Source: Clostridia bacterium
Lineage (GTDB): Bacteria; Bacillota; Clostridia; Christensenellales; Borkfalkiaceae
Direction: 5' to 3'
Assembly (NCBI GenBank): GCA_014804995.1
Contig: JAAUYS010000197.1
Coordinates: forward strand, 22,077-86,076
DNA length: 64,000 bases
The notes beneath the pieces are model-generated. The model worked only from the letters and a program-made list of their open reading frames with translations. It did not search any database and had not been told where the DNA came from. Position numbers and translations under genes: made by a program. Below are positions 10,395 through 20,170 of this stretch, piece by piece. Numbering within the stretch: position 1 is the first letter of the stretch; each line of letters begins with the position of its first letter.

Positions 10395-10529
10395 GGCTTC
10401 CCCTTGGGGGAAGCTGTCCCGACAGGGACTGATGAGGGGTAGTCAGATAATGACGGCAATATTTCCCCTCATCCGACTTGCCCTCACAAGTTACGGGCAA
10501 GCCACCTTCCCCTCAGGGGAAGGCTTTTT
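10395..10529. repeat. ~135-bp interspersed palindromic repeat, copy A
   Basis: ggcttccccttgggggaagctgtcccgacagggactgatgagggg...cccctcatccgacttgccctcacaagttacgggcaagccaccttcccctcaggggaaggctttt; near-identical copy at 61076-61209. Confidence 0.9.
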
Positions 10530-10578
10530 GTTGGGTTATCCACAATTCCACCCGTAATATGGTGGAAATAATGAGAAA

Positions 10579-10610
10579 AATAACGCACACGCCCGCGCGT
10601 GTGCGTTATT
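10579..10610 (+). terminator. Perfect 14-bp hairpin, probable terminator
   Basis: AATAACGCACACGC-CCGC-GCGTGTGCGTTATT followed by ttat. Confidence 0.6.
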
Positions 10611-10621
10611 TTATGATAAAG

Positions 10622-10685
10622 AACGGGGGGATTCTTCGCTGTCGCTCAGAATGACAGGGGGAGTTCAGAATGACAGAAGGGGGGA
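10622..10685. repeat. TCAGAATGACA-type short interspersed repeat
   Basis: gattcttcgctgtcgctcagaatgacaggggg...cagaatgaca; same family at 26165, 60119, 60930-61070. Confidence 0.7.
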
Positions 10686-10745
10686 AATAATAAAAAAAAC
10701 GGGGTTGACCCCGTAATATTGCCCGATTAATGAAAGTACATCTAT

Positions 10746-10934
10746 TAGTATATTAGGTGTACTTTTTGGGCATTTTTGGGCATAAAAATGCCCCCAAAAA
10801 CTGCCAAAATTTAGTTAAACAGGCTATATTTGGGGGTGTAGGAATATTAAAATAAGCAAAAAAAAGCAATTTTTAGTTGACTTTTGAATATAATGGTGAT
10901 ATTATGACAGTACAAAAGTACACCTAATATACTA
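10746..10934. repeat. 21-bp perfect inverted-repeat pair bounding ~147 bp
   Basis: 10746-10766 TAGTATATTAGGTGTACTTTT vs 10914-10934 AAAAGTACACCTAATATACTA. Confidence 0.9.
10877..10905 (+). promoter_or_regulatory. Putative sigma-A promoter of surface-protein gene
   Basis: TTGACT-N17-TATTAT. Confidence 0.6.
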
Positions 10935-11070
10935 TTCGGTGGTCTTTTTTCCGCAAATCCCAAGGGCGGATAAACCCCGTAATATAGGCTATTAAAGCGC
11001 TTTTCAATTTTCTTAGACTTTTCTTCCGACGGGAAGAAAACGAACCACAGTTTAAGGAGAACCGAACCAC

Positions 11071-14000
11071 ATGAAAACTTTATTAGGGAAGGCAGGCAAG
11101 TTTAAACTTGTCGTTTTATTCACACTATGCGCAGTCATTTTGGGCTGTGCCGTTTTGCTGTGCTGTACGTTATTAAATAAAGAAAGCGACATACAGACGG
11201 CAGAAGAAACTACTACAACGATAGAAAGACCCGACAATATAGGGCAAACAACGGCTACAAGCATACCGTGCCCGCAGTTTAAAAGCGTATCCGGCGGTGG
11301 TGGTATTTTAACTCAAACTAGCACTATAGTAGTTGTATTATGGACCGGAAGTCCAATAACCGCGGATTTCAGTATAAACTATAATCCTTACTATATGACA
11401 ACCAGTGCTAGTGGTAACACTCCCGTCGTATCAGGAACAAATCCAGGACAGTATACCCTAACTTTTACAGTTAACACCGGCTATGCCTGGAGTGGCACTT
11501 CATCAACAAAATACACTTGCTATTTGGAAATAGTTAAAAGAGTGCCTGTACCGTCTTTTACCAGCGGTACTGCCGGCGTAGTAACCGGTAGCGGACAGTC
11601 GGCAACGGCGCCTTACACCGGAAGCAGTTTAACCGCAATTTTTGACACTAACTATGATTCTTCGATAATGACATCCACCGGTGGTGTTACGGGTGGCGCG
11701 CCGGTATTAGGCAGAACAGAAATCGGTTCGTCAACACTGACTATTAAATTTATAGATAATTCACATTATCAATGGGAAGACACACGGACTAGTGAAACTA
11801 GGACTTGTACGTTTACCGTAACCAAGGGTAATTACGATATGTCAGGCGCAAAGTGGGACTATACTTCGGCATTCACCTACGACGGTAGCTCCCACAGCGT
11901 ATCGGTTACGGGTCTTCCGAGCGGGGTTACGGTAAGTTCGTATTCAGGTACCAGAAGCGCAACCAACGCAGGCACGTATACCGCAGGCGTAACTTTAAGT
12001 TATGACAGCGCCCACTACAACGCGCCCTCTATAGGGAACCTGACCTGGACAATCAATAAGTACAACATTGCCAACGCGTCAATAACGCTGGATACAAGCA
12101 CTTACACATATGACGGCAATGCAAAAACGCCTACGCCAACGCTTAAAATGGGCAGTACCGTAATTTCAAGTTCGTACTATACCATAGCGCGTACCAACAA
12201 TACAAACGTAGGTACCGGAACGGTAACCGTTACGGCAAACGCAAACTCTGCCAACTTTACGGGAACCAAGTCAATAAACTTTACCATAAATAAAGCCAGC
12301 CAAACCGCGCCCACGATTACGGGAAGCGCTTCCGTAGTTTACGGCAGTGCAATAACGCTGTCGAGTTCGGGCAGTCAAACGGGCAATTATACCTGGTCGG
12401 TGTCTTCAACTACCGGCGGGGCTACGGCAACCCTCAGTTCAACCTCCGGCTCCTCCGTAACTCTTACGGGTACTAAGGCGGGCGGAACGGTAACTGTTAC
12501 GGTATACGGCAATTCGGGTGATAACTACAATCAATCAAGCAATACTACAAAAACCATTACCATAAGCGCGAGGAGCATAGTTGCTTACGCCTCGTGGTCG
12601 ATTAGCCCGGTAACTTATAACGGTTATGCTCACTCGCCCAAACCCGCGATAACGGACAGTACTAACCTCGTCAAGACGGCTCTTGTGGAAGATACGGACT
12701 TTACGTACAGCTACGAGAACAATACGAATGCGGGTACCGCAAGCATAACAATAACGGGTAAGGGCAACTACACAGGCTCCAAGACCGGACTGTTTACAAT
12801 TAACCCGCAAGCACTTACGGACGCGGACGTTTCCGCAATATCTAATTATACATATGCAAACGTGGCGATAAAGCCCGAGCCTACGGTGGCGATAGGGTCT
12901 AACTCAACGAGAAAAAACCTTGCAAAAGACAGGGACTTTACTTTCGGCTATACCGACAACGTAAATGCCGGCACTGCAACCTTAACTATTACGTTTAAGG
13001 GCAATTACAGCGGTGAGATAACCCGCAACTTCACCATAGAGGCAAGGGATATTTCAAACGTATCTTTCGGCACTATAAATAACCAGCCCTACACGGGTAG
13101 CGACGTTAGACCCCAACCCGCCATAACGGATACGGGGCTTACGCCCACTAAGGTTCTTACCGAGAACGTTGACTTTGCATTCGATTACACCGACAACGTA
13201 AACGTAGGTACGGCAACCATAAAGATTATAGGTGCAGGCAACTACAAGGGTGAAAAGCAAACCACCTTTACCATTATAAAGGGTACGTACGATATGTCAG
13301 GCGTAGCCTGGAACTACACGGGTGCGTTCCCCTATGACGGCACTACGAAGACCGTAACGGTTACGGGCTTGCCCACCGGGCTTAGCGTAAACGCGTACAC
13401 CGGCAACAGCGCAATCAACGTAGGCAATTATACGGCAAGCGTAACCTTTAATTACGACGCAACCAACTACAACGAACCCACGCTTGCTGACCTTGCTTGG
13501 CAGATTACTAAGGCAAGCTACGATATGACGGGCGTAACCTGGAACTATACAACGCCTTTCACCTACGACGGCACTTTAAAGACGGTGTCGCTTGTAGGCA
13601 CCCTGCCGGACGGCGTTACAATCGACGCGTACACCGGCAACACCGCAACTACCGTAGGTACGTATATTGCAACCGTAACGTTTACGTACGACGCAACGAA
13701 CTACACCGCACCCATCGTACCTACCCTGACCTGGGAGATAAGCAAAGCAACGTACGATATGACGGGCGTCAGCTGGGACTATACAACGCCTTTTATCTAC
13801 GACGGTACGCAAAAGACGGTAACGGTCGTTGGTACGTTCCCCGACGGCGTAACGGTAAAAGCGTACTTAAACAACGCAAAAACCAACGCGGACAGCTATA
13901 CGGCAAGCGTAACGTTCAACTACGATACTACTAACTACAACGAGCCTACCCTTGCAGATTTAAGCTGGGTAATCAATAAAGCTAACTACGATATGACGGG

Positions 14001-16980
14001 CGTAGAGTGGAACTACACGACGCCTTTCACCTACGACGGCAACCAAAAGACGGTAACGGTTACGGGAACTCTTCCTAACGGCGTAACGGTAAACGCGTAT
14101 ACGGGCAACACCGGTACTACCGTTGACAACTACACCGCGACGGTAACGTTCAATTACGATACCGTAAACTACAATATGCCCACCCTTGCGGACTTAGCTT
14201 GGGAAATAATTAAAGCCGACTACGATATGACGAACGCAGAGTGGGATTACACAACGCCTTTCGAATATGACGGCACTTTAAAGACTGTAAGTGTTACAGG
14301 CTTGCCCACGGGCGTAACCGTTGACGCATACACCGGCAACACGGGAACGGACGTAGGCAACTACACGGCGACGGTAACGTTTACTTACGATACCGCAAAC
14401 TACAACACGCCTACCCTTGCGGATTTGGCTTGGGAAATAATTAAGGCAACGCCTAACGTAGACTTAAACGACGTTACCGTTGAGTACGACGGCAACACCC
14501 ACTACTTAACCATAACGGGAACTTTGCCCGCGGACGTAACCGTTGAGTACTACGTAACGGGACTTAACACCAAGTTTGATGGCGCAAAGGACGTTAAATA
14601 CTCGGGCGGAGCAGTAGTGGGATACCAGGTAACGGCTAAGTTTACAAGCACCACCGGCAACTACGAGGTACCTGCGGATATAAGCGCAGTCTTAACCATA
14701 ACCCCCAAAACCATACCCGACGGCGCGGTAAGCGGAATAGACGCAACCTACGTTTACACGGGCGTTGCACAGACCCCCGCACCCACGGTAAAGCTTGCCT
14801 TAACAAACGGCGGAACGGACGTAACGCTCGTATTAGACCACGATTACACGGTTAAGTATTCGGACAGCAACCCGAATGCAGGAACCAAGGTAAAGGTGGA
14901 AATAGAGGGCAAGGGCAACTACCAGGGAACGATAGAGAGAAGCTTTGAGATTACAAAGAAGACTTTAAGCATTAACTGGATAGGCAAGAATACGAACTTC
15001 GTCTACAACGGCACCGCGCAGGGTATAACTGCTACGCTTGACGGCATAGTTGCAAGCGATACGGGCGTGGTCGTACCCACGATAGTTTACACGGGCAGAG
15101 GCGCAACCGAAGCCCCCGAAAATAACGCTATGCCTACCGATGCAGGTTACTACACCGTATCGGTAAGCCTTGACGATACGTTCACCAACTACGTAAGCTT
15201 CGGCGTGCTGACGGAGGACTTCCGTATTGACCAAGCCGAATTAATTGTTACCGCAGAGTTTGACGGTTACGACCCCGCAACAGATACGTTGTATATGGGC
15301 GGTACGTTGCCTAACCTTACGATACTTAGCGCAACGTTTAACGGCAATACCATTGCAGGACAGTGGAGCTGGGTAGACGAATCTTTACACGAGAAAGTGC
15401 AGGACGACTACACCTGGCAGTACGTACCTACCTCTGAGACAGATAAGAGAAACTTCAAAACCTTTACGGCGGTAATCACGCTCAATGCAGAGCGCGCGCC
15501 GATAGTAAGGATAGAGGCAGTATTGAACCCCGACGCACCTGCGTTCTACGTAACGACGAGCTTCGACACTATAAAGAACTACGTAACTGTTACGGGCTAC
15601 TTTGCAAGCCCCGTAAACGGCGAGACGCAGACGGAGATAAAGGGCTACTCCTTAACCAGCGACAAGTTTACCGATTACCCCGACACCCCCAACGTGTACG
15701 TGCTTACGGTAAGCTACAACGGTTTAGATTGCGAGCTGGAAGTTGAGTACTTCGGCTTAGGCATTTTAGGCATAACGGTAACCGCGAAAGACCCCAACAC
15801 CGGAATTAAGACCGAGTACAAGGGTTACGACGTATTTGACAGAACGAGCATTGAAGTTACTGCCGAAAGAAACGACGGCTACAAGTGGGTACTCAAAGAC
15901 GACGAATATACGATTGAGTACGTATCAAAGAAAGACTTCTTGACGGTTGGCGAAACGTACGTAACCATTATCTACGAAAACCGTAAGGAAGAAATAAGCG
16001 TTGACGTCAAGCAGGCGGACTTCGATTTAACGGGAATATCCTTTAAAGACGACAGCGTTGAATACGACGGAAGCTTACATACCGTAAGCATAAACGGCAC
16101 CTTCCTTAAAGGTACTATCGAATACAAGTACTACGACGAAAACGGCGTGGAGATATCGGACGGATTAGTCAATGCGGGCGAGTACGAGGTAAAGGCAATA
16201 TTTACTTTCACCGACGCGACCGATAAGAAGAATTACAAACCCGTAACCCTTACAAAGTCGTTCGTAATAGAGAAAGCCGAGTACGACGTAAGCTTCAAGA
16301 ACGTAACGACTGACTTTAACGGCGAAACGCTTAAAGAGCTTGTAAAGATAGAGGGCTTGCCCGAGGGCGACGAGGTAGCAGTAAGCTATTCAATAACCTA
16401 CAAGCCTTACGGAAGCACCACTGCAACTACTATTTCAAGCCTTGACGATATAAAGAACGCCGGCACTTACGAGATAACTGTAAGCTTCAAGGTGGACAGC
16501 AACCACAAGGCAATAACGGCAAAGAAGTCCACGTTCACCGTAAACAGGATAGCACCCCAGATTAACCCGACGGTAGGAGGAAACTTCACCGAGGGCATAC
16601 AGCTCTCCAAGCTGTTCCTGGTAGCGGGAGACGGGGAAATCGACGGCACCTATCAGTGGAAGGACGTAAGCTACGAGCTTCAAGCAGGCGTGAACAGATG
16701 CTACTACACCTTCGTACCCGAGGACACCGTAAACTACAAGGAAGTAACTTCTTACATTGACTTAACGGCGGTAAGCGCGGGTGGCTTACAGCCCACCCCC
16801 TCAGGCACGGTGGCTACGAACATTCCCGACTGGGCTACTTACATTCTCGTAGGCTTCGTAATCCTCGTACTTATAGTTGCACTCATTGCACTTATAATTG
16901 CGCTTAAAGGACGTAGTAACGCAGATATGGACTCCGACGGCTTCTACGACGAGGTAACGGAAGAGGACTTAGCGTTATAA
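11071..16980 (+). CDS. Giant repeat surface protein (MBG/Ig-like repeats), C-terminal TM anchor, 1969 aa
   Basis: N-terminal hydrophobic signal; many YTYDGxxxxP/NAGTATITITGKGNYTG modules; ~78-aa tandem YDMTGVxWxYTTPFxYDG units; C-terminal YILVGFVILVLIVALIALIIALKG. Confidence 0.85.
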   Translation: MKTLLGKAGKFKLVVLFTLCAVILGCAVLLCCTLLNKESDIQTAEETTTTIERPDNIGQTTATSIPCPQFKSVSGGGGILTQTSTIVVVLWTGSPITADFSINYNPYYMTTSASGNTPVVSGTNPGQYTLTFTVNTGYAWSGTSSTKYTCYLEIVKRVPVPSFTSGTAGVVTGSGQSATAPYTGSSLTAIFDTNYDSSIMTSTGGVTGGAPVLGRTEIGSSTLTIKFIDNSHYQWEDTRTSETRTCTFTVTKGNYDMSGAKWDYTSAFTYDGSSHSVSVTGLPSGVTVSSYSGTRSATNAGTYTAGVTLSYDSAHYNAPSIGNLTWTINKYNIANASITLDTSTYTYDGNAKTPTPTLKMGSTVISSSYYTIARTNNTNVGTGTVTVTANANSANFTGTKSINFTINKASQTAPTITGSASVVYGSAITLSSSGSQTGNYTWSVSSTTGGATATLSSTSGSSVTLTGTKAGGTVTVTVYGNSGDNYNQSSNTTKTITISARSIVAYASWSISPVTYNGYAHSPKPAITDSTNLVKTALVEDTDFTYSYENNTNAGTASITITGKGNYTGSKTGLFTINPQALTDADVSAISNYTYANVAIKPEPTVAIGSNSTRKNLAKDRDFTFGYTDNVNAGTATLTITFKGNYSGEITRNFTIEARDISNVSFGTINNQPYTGSDVRPQPAITDTGLTPTKVLTENVDFAFDYTDNVNVGTATIKIIGAGNYKGEKQTTFTIIKGTYDMSGVAWNYTGAFPYDGTTKTVTVTGLPTGLSVNAYTGNSAINVGNYTASVTFNYDATNYNEPTLADLAWQITKASYDMTGVTWNYTTPFTYDGTLKTVSLVGTLPDGVTIDAYTGNTATTVGTYIATVTFTYDATNYTAPIVPTLTWEISKATYDMTGVSWDYTTPFIYDGTQKTVTVVGTFPDGVTVKAYLNNAKTNADSYTASVTFNYDTTNYNEPTLADLSWVINKANYDMTGVEWNYTTPFTYDGNQKTVTVTGTLPNGVTVNAYTGNTGTTVDNYTATVTFNYDTVNYNMPTLADLAWEIIKADYDMTNAEWDYTTPFEYDGTLKTVSVTGLPTGVTVDAYTGNTGTDVGNYTATVTFTYDTANYNTPTLADLAWEIIKATPNVDLNDVTVEYDGNTHYLTITGTLPADVTVEYYVTGLNTKFDGAKDVKYSGGAVVGYQVTAKFTSTTGNYEVPADISAVLTITPKTIPDGAVSGIDATYVYTGVAQTPAPTVKLALTNGGTDVTLVLDHDYTVKYSDSNPNAGTKVKVEIEGKGNYQGTIERSFEITKKTLSINWIGKNTNFVYNGTAQGITATLDGIVASDTGVVVPTIVYTGRGATEAPENNAMPTDAGYYTVSVSLDDTFTNYVSFGVLTEDFRIDQAELIVTAEFDGYDPATDTLYMGGTLPNLTILSATFNGNTIAGQWSWVDESLHEKVQDDYTWQYVPTSETDKRNFKTFTAVITLNAERAPIVRIEAVLNPDAPAFYVTTSFDTIKNYVTVTGYFASPVNGETQTEIKGYSLTSDKFTDYPDTPNVYVLTVSYNGLDCELEVEYFGLGILGITVTAKDPNTGIKTEYKGYDVFDRTSIEVTAERNDGYKWVLKDDEYTIEYVSKKDFLTVGETYVTIIYENRKEEISVDVKQADFDLTGISFKDDSVEYDGSLHTVSINGTFLKGTIEYKYYDENGVEISDGLVNAGEYEVKAIFTFTDATDKKNYKPVTLTKSFVIEKAEYDVSFKNVTTDFNGETLKELVKIEGLPEGDEVAVSYSITYKPYGSTTATTISSLDDIKNAGTYEITVSFKVDSNHKAITAKKSTFTVNRIAPQINPTVGGNFTEGIQLSKLFLVAGDGEIDGTYQWKDVSYELQAGVNRCYYTFVPEDTVNYKEVTSYIDLTAVSAGGLQPTPSGTVATNIPDWATYILVGFVILVLIVALIALIIALKGRSNADMDSDGFYDEVTEEDLAL
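13291..14453 (+). repeat. Five tandem ~234-bp (78-aa) coding repeats
   Basis: Units begin YDMSGVAWNY, YDMTGVTWNY, YDMTGVSWDY, YDMTGVEWNY, YDMTNAEWDY; a sixth diverged unit lies near 11830-12060. Confidence 0.85.
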
Positions 16981-17148
16981 CCAACCAGACAATTTTTCCG
17001 CGGAAGCGGATGTTGTACCAGTAACTTAATGCGCCCGACGGTTACGCATATTAAAGAAATAATGTGGTAATTGTCTCCGTGATTAGCGTTTCCGCACGGG
17101 CGCACAAGTTATATAAAAATTAATCTTGCCACAAAGGCAAATAAAAAA

Positions 17149-17182
17149 AGCACGTCATTCTCCTGCGTGCTTTTTCTTTTTT
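17149..17182. terminator. Bidirectional terminator between convergent genes
   Basis: aaaaaaagcacgtcattctcctgcgtgctttttcttttttt. Confidence 0.75.
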
Positions 17183-18255
17183 TAATATTTAACTTCTTCT
17201 ATTACGCCACCGCCCAAGCAGTAGTTGTCTTTATAAAATACCGCGTATTGCCCCTCGGTTACGGCGCGTTGCGGTGTGGCAAATTCAACAAACGCACCGC
17301 CCCGTTCAAGCTTGACGGTAACTTCCTGTTCGGGCTGTCTGTACCTGAACTTGGCGTTACAGGTTATTAACTCTTCGGGTTCGTAGCCTATCCAGTTCAG
17401 CCCGCTTACGAAGCAAGCCTTGGAGTAGAGTGGGCTTTCGTCCCCGTGGGATACGTATAAAACGTTTTCTTCCAAGTCCTTTTTAACGACGAACCACCTG
17501 CCGTCTTCGCCCTGCCGTCCGCCGAGGTCAAGCCCCTTGCGTTGCCCCAGCGTGTAGTACATAAGCCCGCAGTGTTCGCCTACGGTCTGCCCGTCAAGCG
17601 TCTTTATTTTGCCGGGTTGTGCAGGCAGATAGGTCTGCAAAAATTTGCGGAAGTTTCTTTCCCCTATAAAGCAAATACCCGTAGAATCCTTTTTGCCGGC
17701 CGTGGCAAGCCCGTTTTCTTCGGCAATCTTTCTTACCTCTGGTTTTGTCAAGCCCGATAGGGGGAAGATTACGTCTTTCAGCTGTTCTTCGCGTACCTGA
17801 TTTAAAAAGTAGGTCTGGTCCTTGCCCGCGTCCGTTGCCTTTACAAGGCGGTGCCTGCCGTCGGCGTGTTCTATACCGCAGTAATGCCCCGTGGCGATAT
17901 AGTCCGCCCCAAAGCTTTTTGCGTATTCGCGGAAGGGTCCGAACTTAATCTCTCTGTTGCAGAGAACGTCGGGGTTGGGGGTTCTGCCCGCCCTGTATTC
18001 TGCAAGGAAGTGTGAGAACACCCTGTCCATATACTGCTTGGAAAAATTGACGGAGTAGTAGGGCATATTGAGCGCGTTGCAGACCCTGCGGACATCGGAA
18101 AAATCACCGTCGGCATTGCAAACGCCTGCGCCGTCGGTTTCTTCCCAGTTCATCATAAAAAGACCTATTACGTTGTAGCCCTGCTCTTTTAAAAGATGGG
18201 CGCATACGGAGGAGTCAACGCCCCCGCTCATTCCTACGACGACAGTCTTTGCCAT
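17182..18255 (-). CDS. mnmA: tRNA-specific 2-thiouridylase MnmA
   Basis: MAKTVVVGMSGGVDSSVCAHLLKEQGYNVIGLFMMNWEE; CNREIKFGPF; KDQTYFL; GICFIGERNFRKFL. Confidence 0.97.
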   Translation of the reverse strand: MAKTVVVGMSGGVDSSVCAHLLKEQGYNVIGLFMMNWEETDGAGVCNADGDFSDVRRVCNALNMPYYSVNFSKQYMDRVFSHFLAEYRAGRTPNPDVLCNREIKFGPFREYAKSFGADYIATGHYCGIEHADGRHRLVKATDAGKDQTYFLNQVREEQLKDVIFPLSGLTKPEVRKIAEENGLATAGKKDSTGICFIGERNFRKFLQTYLPAQPGKIKTLDGQTVGEHCGLMYYTLGQRKGLDLGGRQGEDGRWFVVKKDLEENVLYVSHGDESPLYSKACFVSGLNWIGYEPEELITCNAKFRYRQPEQEVTVKLERGGAFVEFATPQRAVTEGQYAVFYKDNYCLGGGVIEEVKY

Positions 18256-18339
18256 AAGCACTCCTTAAATCGTTAAAATAATTATAACACGCTGTAATTA
18301 AGTTTTGCAATTGAAAAATTTATGTGCTATAATCTTTTT

Positions 18340-18522
18340 ATGAATTTGCCTGCGGACAACTTTATTTTACTGTCAGTCATAAATACGGCGCTGAGGGATA
18401 AATACTCTTGCCTTGAAGATTTGTGCGAGGAAGAAGAGTTGGATTTAAACGGGCTTTGCACTCGTTTAAAAGAGGTGGGCTATACTTACGATAAAGAGCA
18501 GAACGCTTTTAAAAGGGTATAA
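18340..18522 (+). CDS. DUF4250-like small protein
   Basis: MNLPADNFILLSVINTALRDKYSCLEDLCEEEELDLNGLCTRLKEVGYTYDKEQNAFKRV. Confidence 0.7.
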   Translation: MNLPADNFILLSVINTALRDKYSCLEDLCEEEELDLNGLCTRLKEVGYTYDKEQNAFKRV

Positions 18523-18527
18523 TTTAT

Positions 18528-18604
18528 ACACCCGTAGCTCAGTTGGATAGAGCAATAGCCTCCGACGCTATGTGTCGCTGGTTCGACTCCAGTCGGGTGT
18601 ACCA
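18528..18604 (+). tRNA. tRNA-Arg(CCG)
   Basis: acacccg/cgggtgt acceptor stem, anticodon loop ctCCGac, ggTTCGActcc T-arm, encoded CCA. Confidence 0.95.
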
Positions 18605-18658
18605 GAAATTAGACGGGATTTCCGTTTGATATAAAAACAAAAGAGGAGAAAATTTACT

Positions 18659-20170
18659 ATGCAAATGATTTACGGCGTAAAGGACAGACCCAAAGTCGGC
18701 AGACTTATTCTGTTCGCGTTGCAACAACTGTTGGCTATTTTAGCCGCCACGATTGCCGTGCCTATGATAATAGGTAACGGAATGTCGCCTTCTGCGGCGC
18801 TTTTCGGCGCAGGCGTGGGAACTATAGTGTATCTTTTATTCACTAAGTTCAAAAGCCCCGTGTTCTTAGGAAGCTCTTTTGCTTTCTTAGGTTCAATGGC
18901 AACTGCGTTTGCCGGCGGTGTTTCTATGGCGCTCGGTTACCTCGGCCTTATTATCGGTGCGGTTATGGCCGGCCTTGTGTACGTGATAATCGCCGTAATA
19001 ATTAAATTTGCAGGTACTAAATGGATAGATAAAATTATGCCCGCAGTCGTTATCGGACCTACCGTTGCGATTATCGGACTTTCGCTTGCAGGCAACGCTG
19101 TCGGCGACCTTATGAAGGGCAGCGCGTTCTACGACGTTACCGAACAGGTAGCAGTTATAAAGGACGGTGTGGCAGAGATAGCGGAAGCTACTTCAAGCGT
19201 AATGTACTGCTCGCCGTTTATCGCGCTTTTGTGCGGACTTGTAACCCTTGGCGTTACTATCGTTTGCTCGGTTTACGGCAAGAAGTTCCTTAAAATGATA
19301 CCTTTCATTATCGGTATTCTTTCGGGCTACGTTCTCGCGGCAATATTCACCGCGTTCAGCTACATAGAGGGAGCGGAAGTTTTAAGAGTTATAGACTTCT
19401 CTAAATTCAATAATATGCAGTGGTACCCTGACTTTGCGTTCATCTCCGCAATAGGCGATATCAATGCGGGTGAGGTCGGTTCTATCGGCGCATACATCGG
19501 TAAGATTGCCGTAGCGTATATCCCCGTTGCGTTCGTCGTATTTGAAGAACACATTGCAGACCATAAAAACATTTCTTCAATAATCGAAACAGACCTTTTG
19601 AAAGACCCCGGACTTTCTAGGACCCTTCTCGGCGACGGCGTAGGCTCAATGGTCGGCGCAGTGTTCGGGGGTTGCCCCAACACCACTTACGGCGAGTCCG
19701 TAGGTTGCGTAGCTATATCGGGTAACGCTTCCGTTATAACCATTCTCGTAACCGCAGGGCTTGCTATCGTCTGCGCGTTCATAGCTCCGTTTACGACCTT
19801 CCTTGCAACTATTCCCAGTTGCGTAATGGGCGGTGTGTGCATAGCGCTTTACGGCTTCATTGCAGTGTCCGGTCTTAAAATGATACAGCACGTTGACCTC
19901 AACGACAACAAGAACCTGTTCGTCGTATCGGTTATTCTTATTGCCGGCGTCGGCGGTATGGTTCTCAACTTCGGAGAGGTTACCATAACCGAAGTTGCTT
20001 GCGCACTCATTCTCGGAATTCTCGTTTACCTTCTCGTAAACATCAAGTCCAAGAAGAAAGAGGAAGCTGTAGCACAGCCCGCAGAAGAGGTTGCACCCGT
20101 TGCGGAAGCGGTAAACGAAGAACCCGCAAAAGAAGAAGTTAAAGAGGTAAAGGAAGATGAAAAATTATAA
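18659..20170 (+). CDS. uraA: Uracil/xanthine permease (NCS2)
   Basis: QLLAILAATIAVPMIIG; VIGPTVAIIGLSLA; GCPNTTYGESVGCVAISGNASV; followed by upp. Confidence 0.92.
   Translation: MQMIYGVKDRPKVGRLILFALQQLLAILAATIAVPMIIGNGMSPSAALFGAGVGTIVYLLFTKFKSPVFLGSSFAFLGSMATAFAGGVSMALGYLGLIIGAVMAGLVYVIIAVIIKFAGTKWIDKIMPAVVIGPTVAIIGLSLAGNAVGDLMKGSAFYDVTEQVAVIKDGVAEIAEATSSVMYCSPFIALLCGLVTLGVTIVCSVYGKKFLKMIPFIIGILSGYVLAAIFTAFSYIEGAEVLRVIDFSKFNNMQWYPDFAFISAIGDINAGEVGSIGAYIGKIAVAYIPVAFVVFEEHIADHKNISSIIETDLLKDPGLSRTLLGDGVGSMVGAVFGGCPNTTYGESVGCVAISGNASVITILVTAGLAIVCAFIAPFTTFLATIPSCVMGGVCIALYGFIAVSGLKMIQHVDLNDNKNLFVVSVILIAGVGGMVLNFGEVTITEVACALILGILVYLLVNIKSKKKEEAVAQPAEEVAPVAEAVNEEPAKEEVKEVKEDEKL

Noticed and set aside
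10267-10500. Minus-strand 77-aa ORF and its counterpart 60965..61183
   Set aside because: Both are translations of the ~135-bp interspersed repeat
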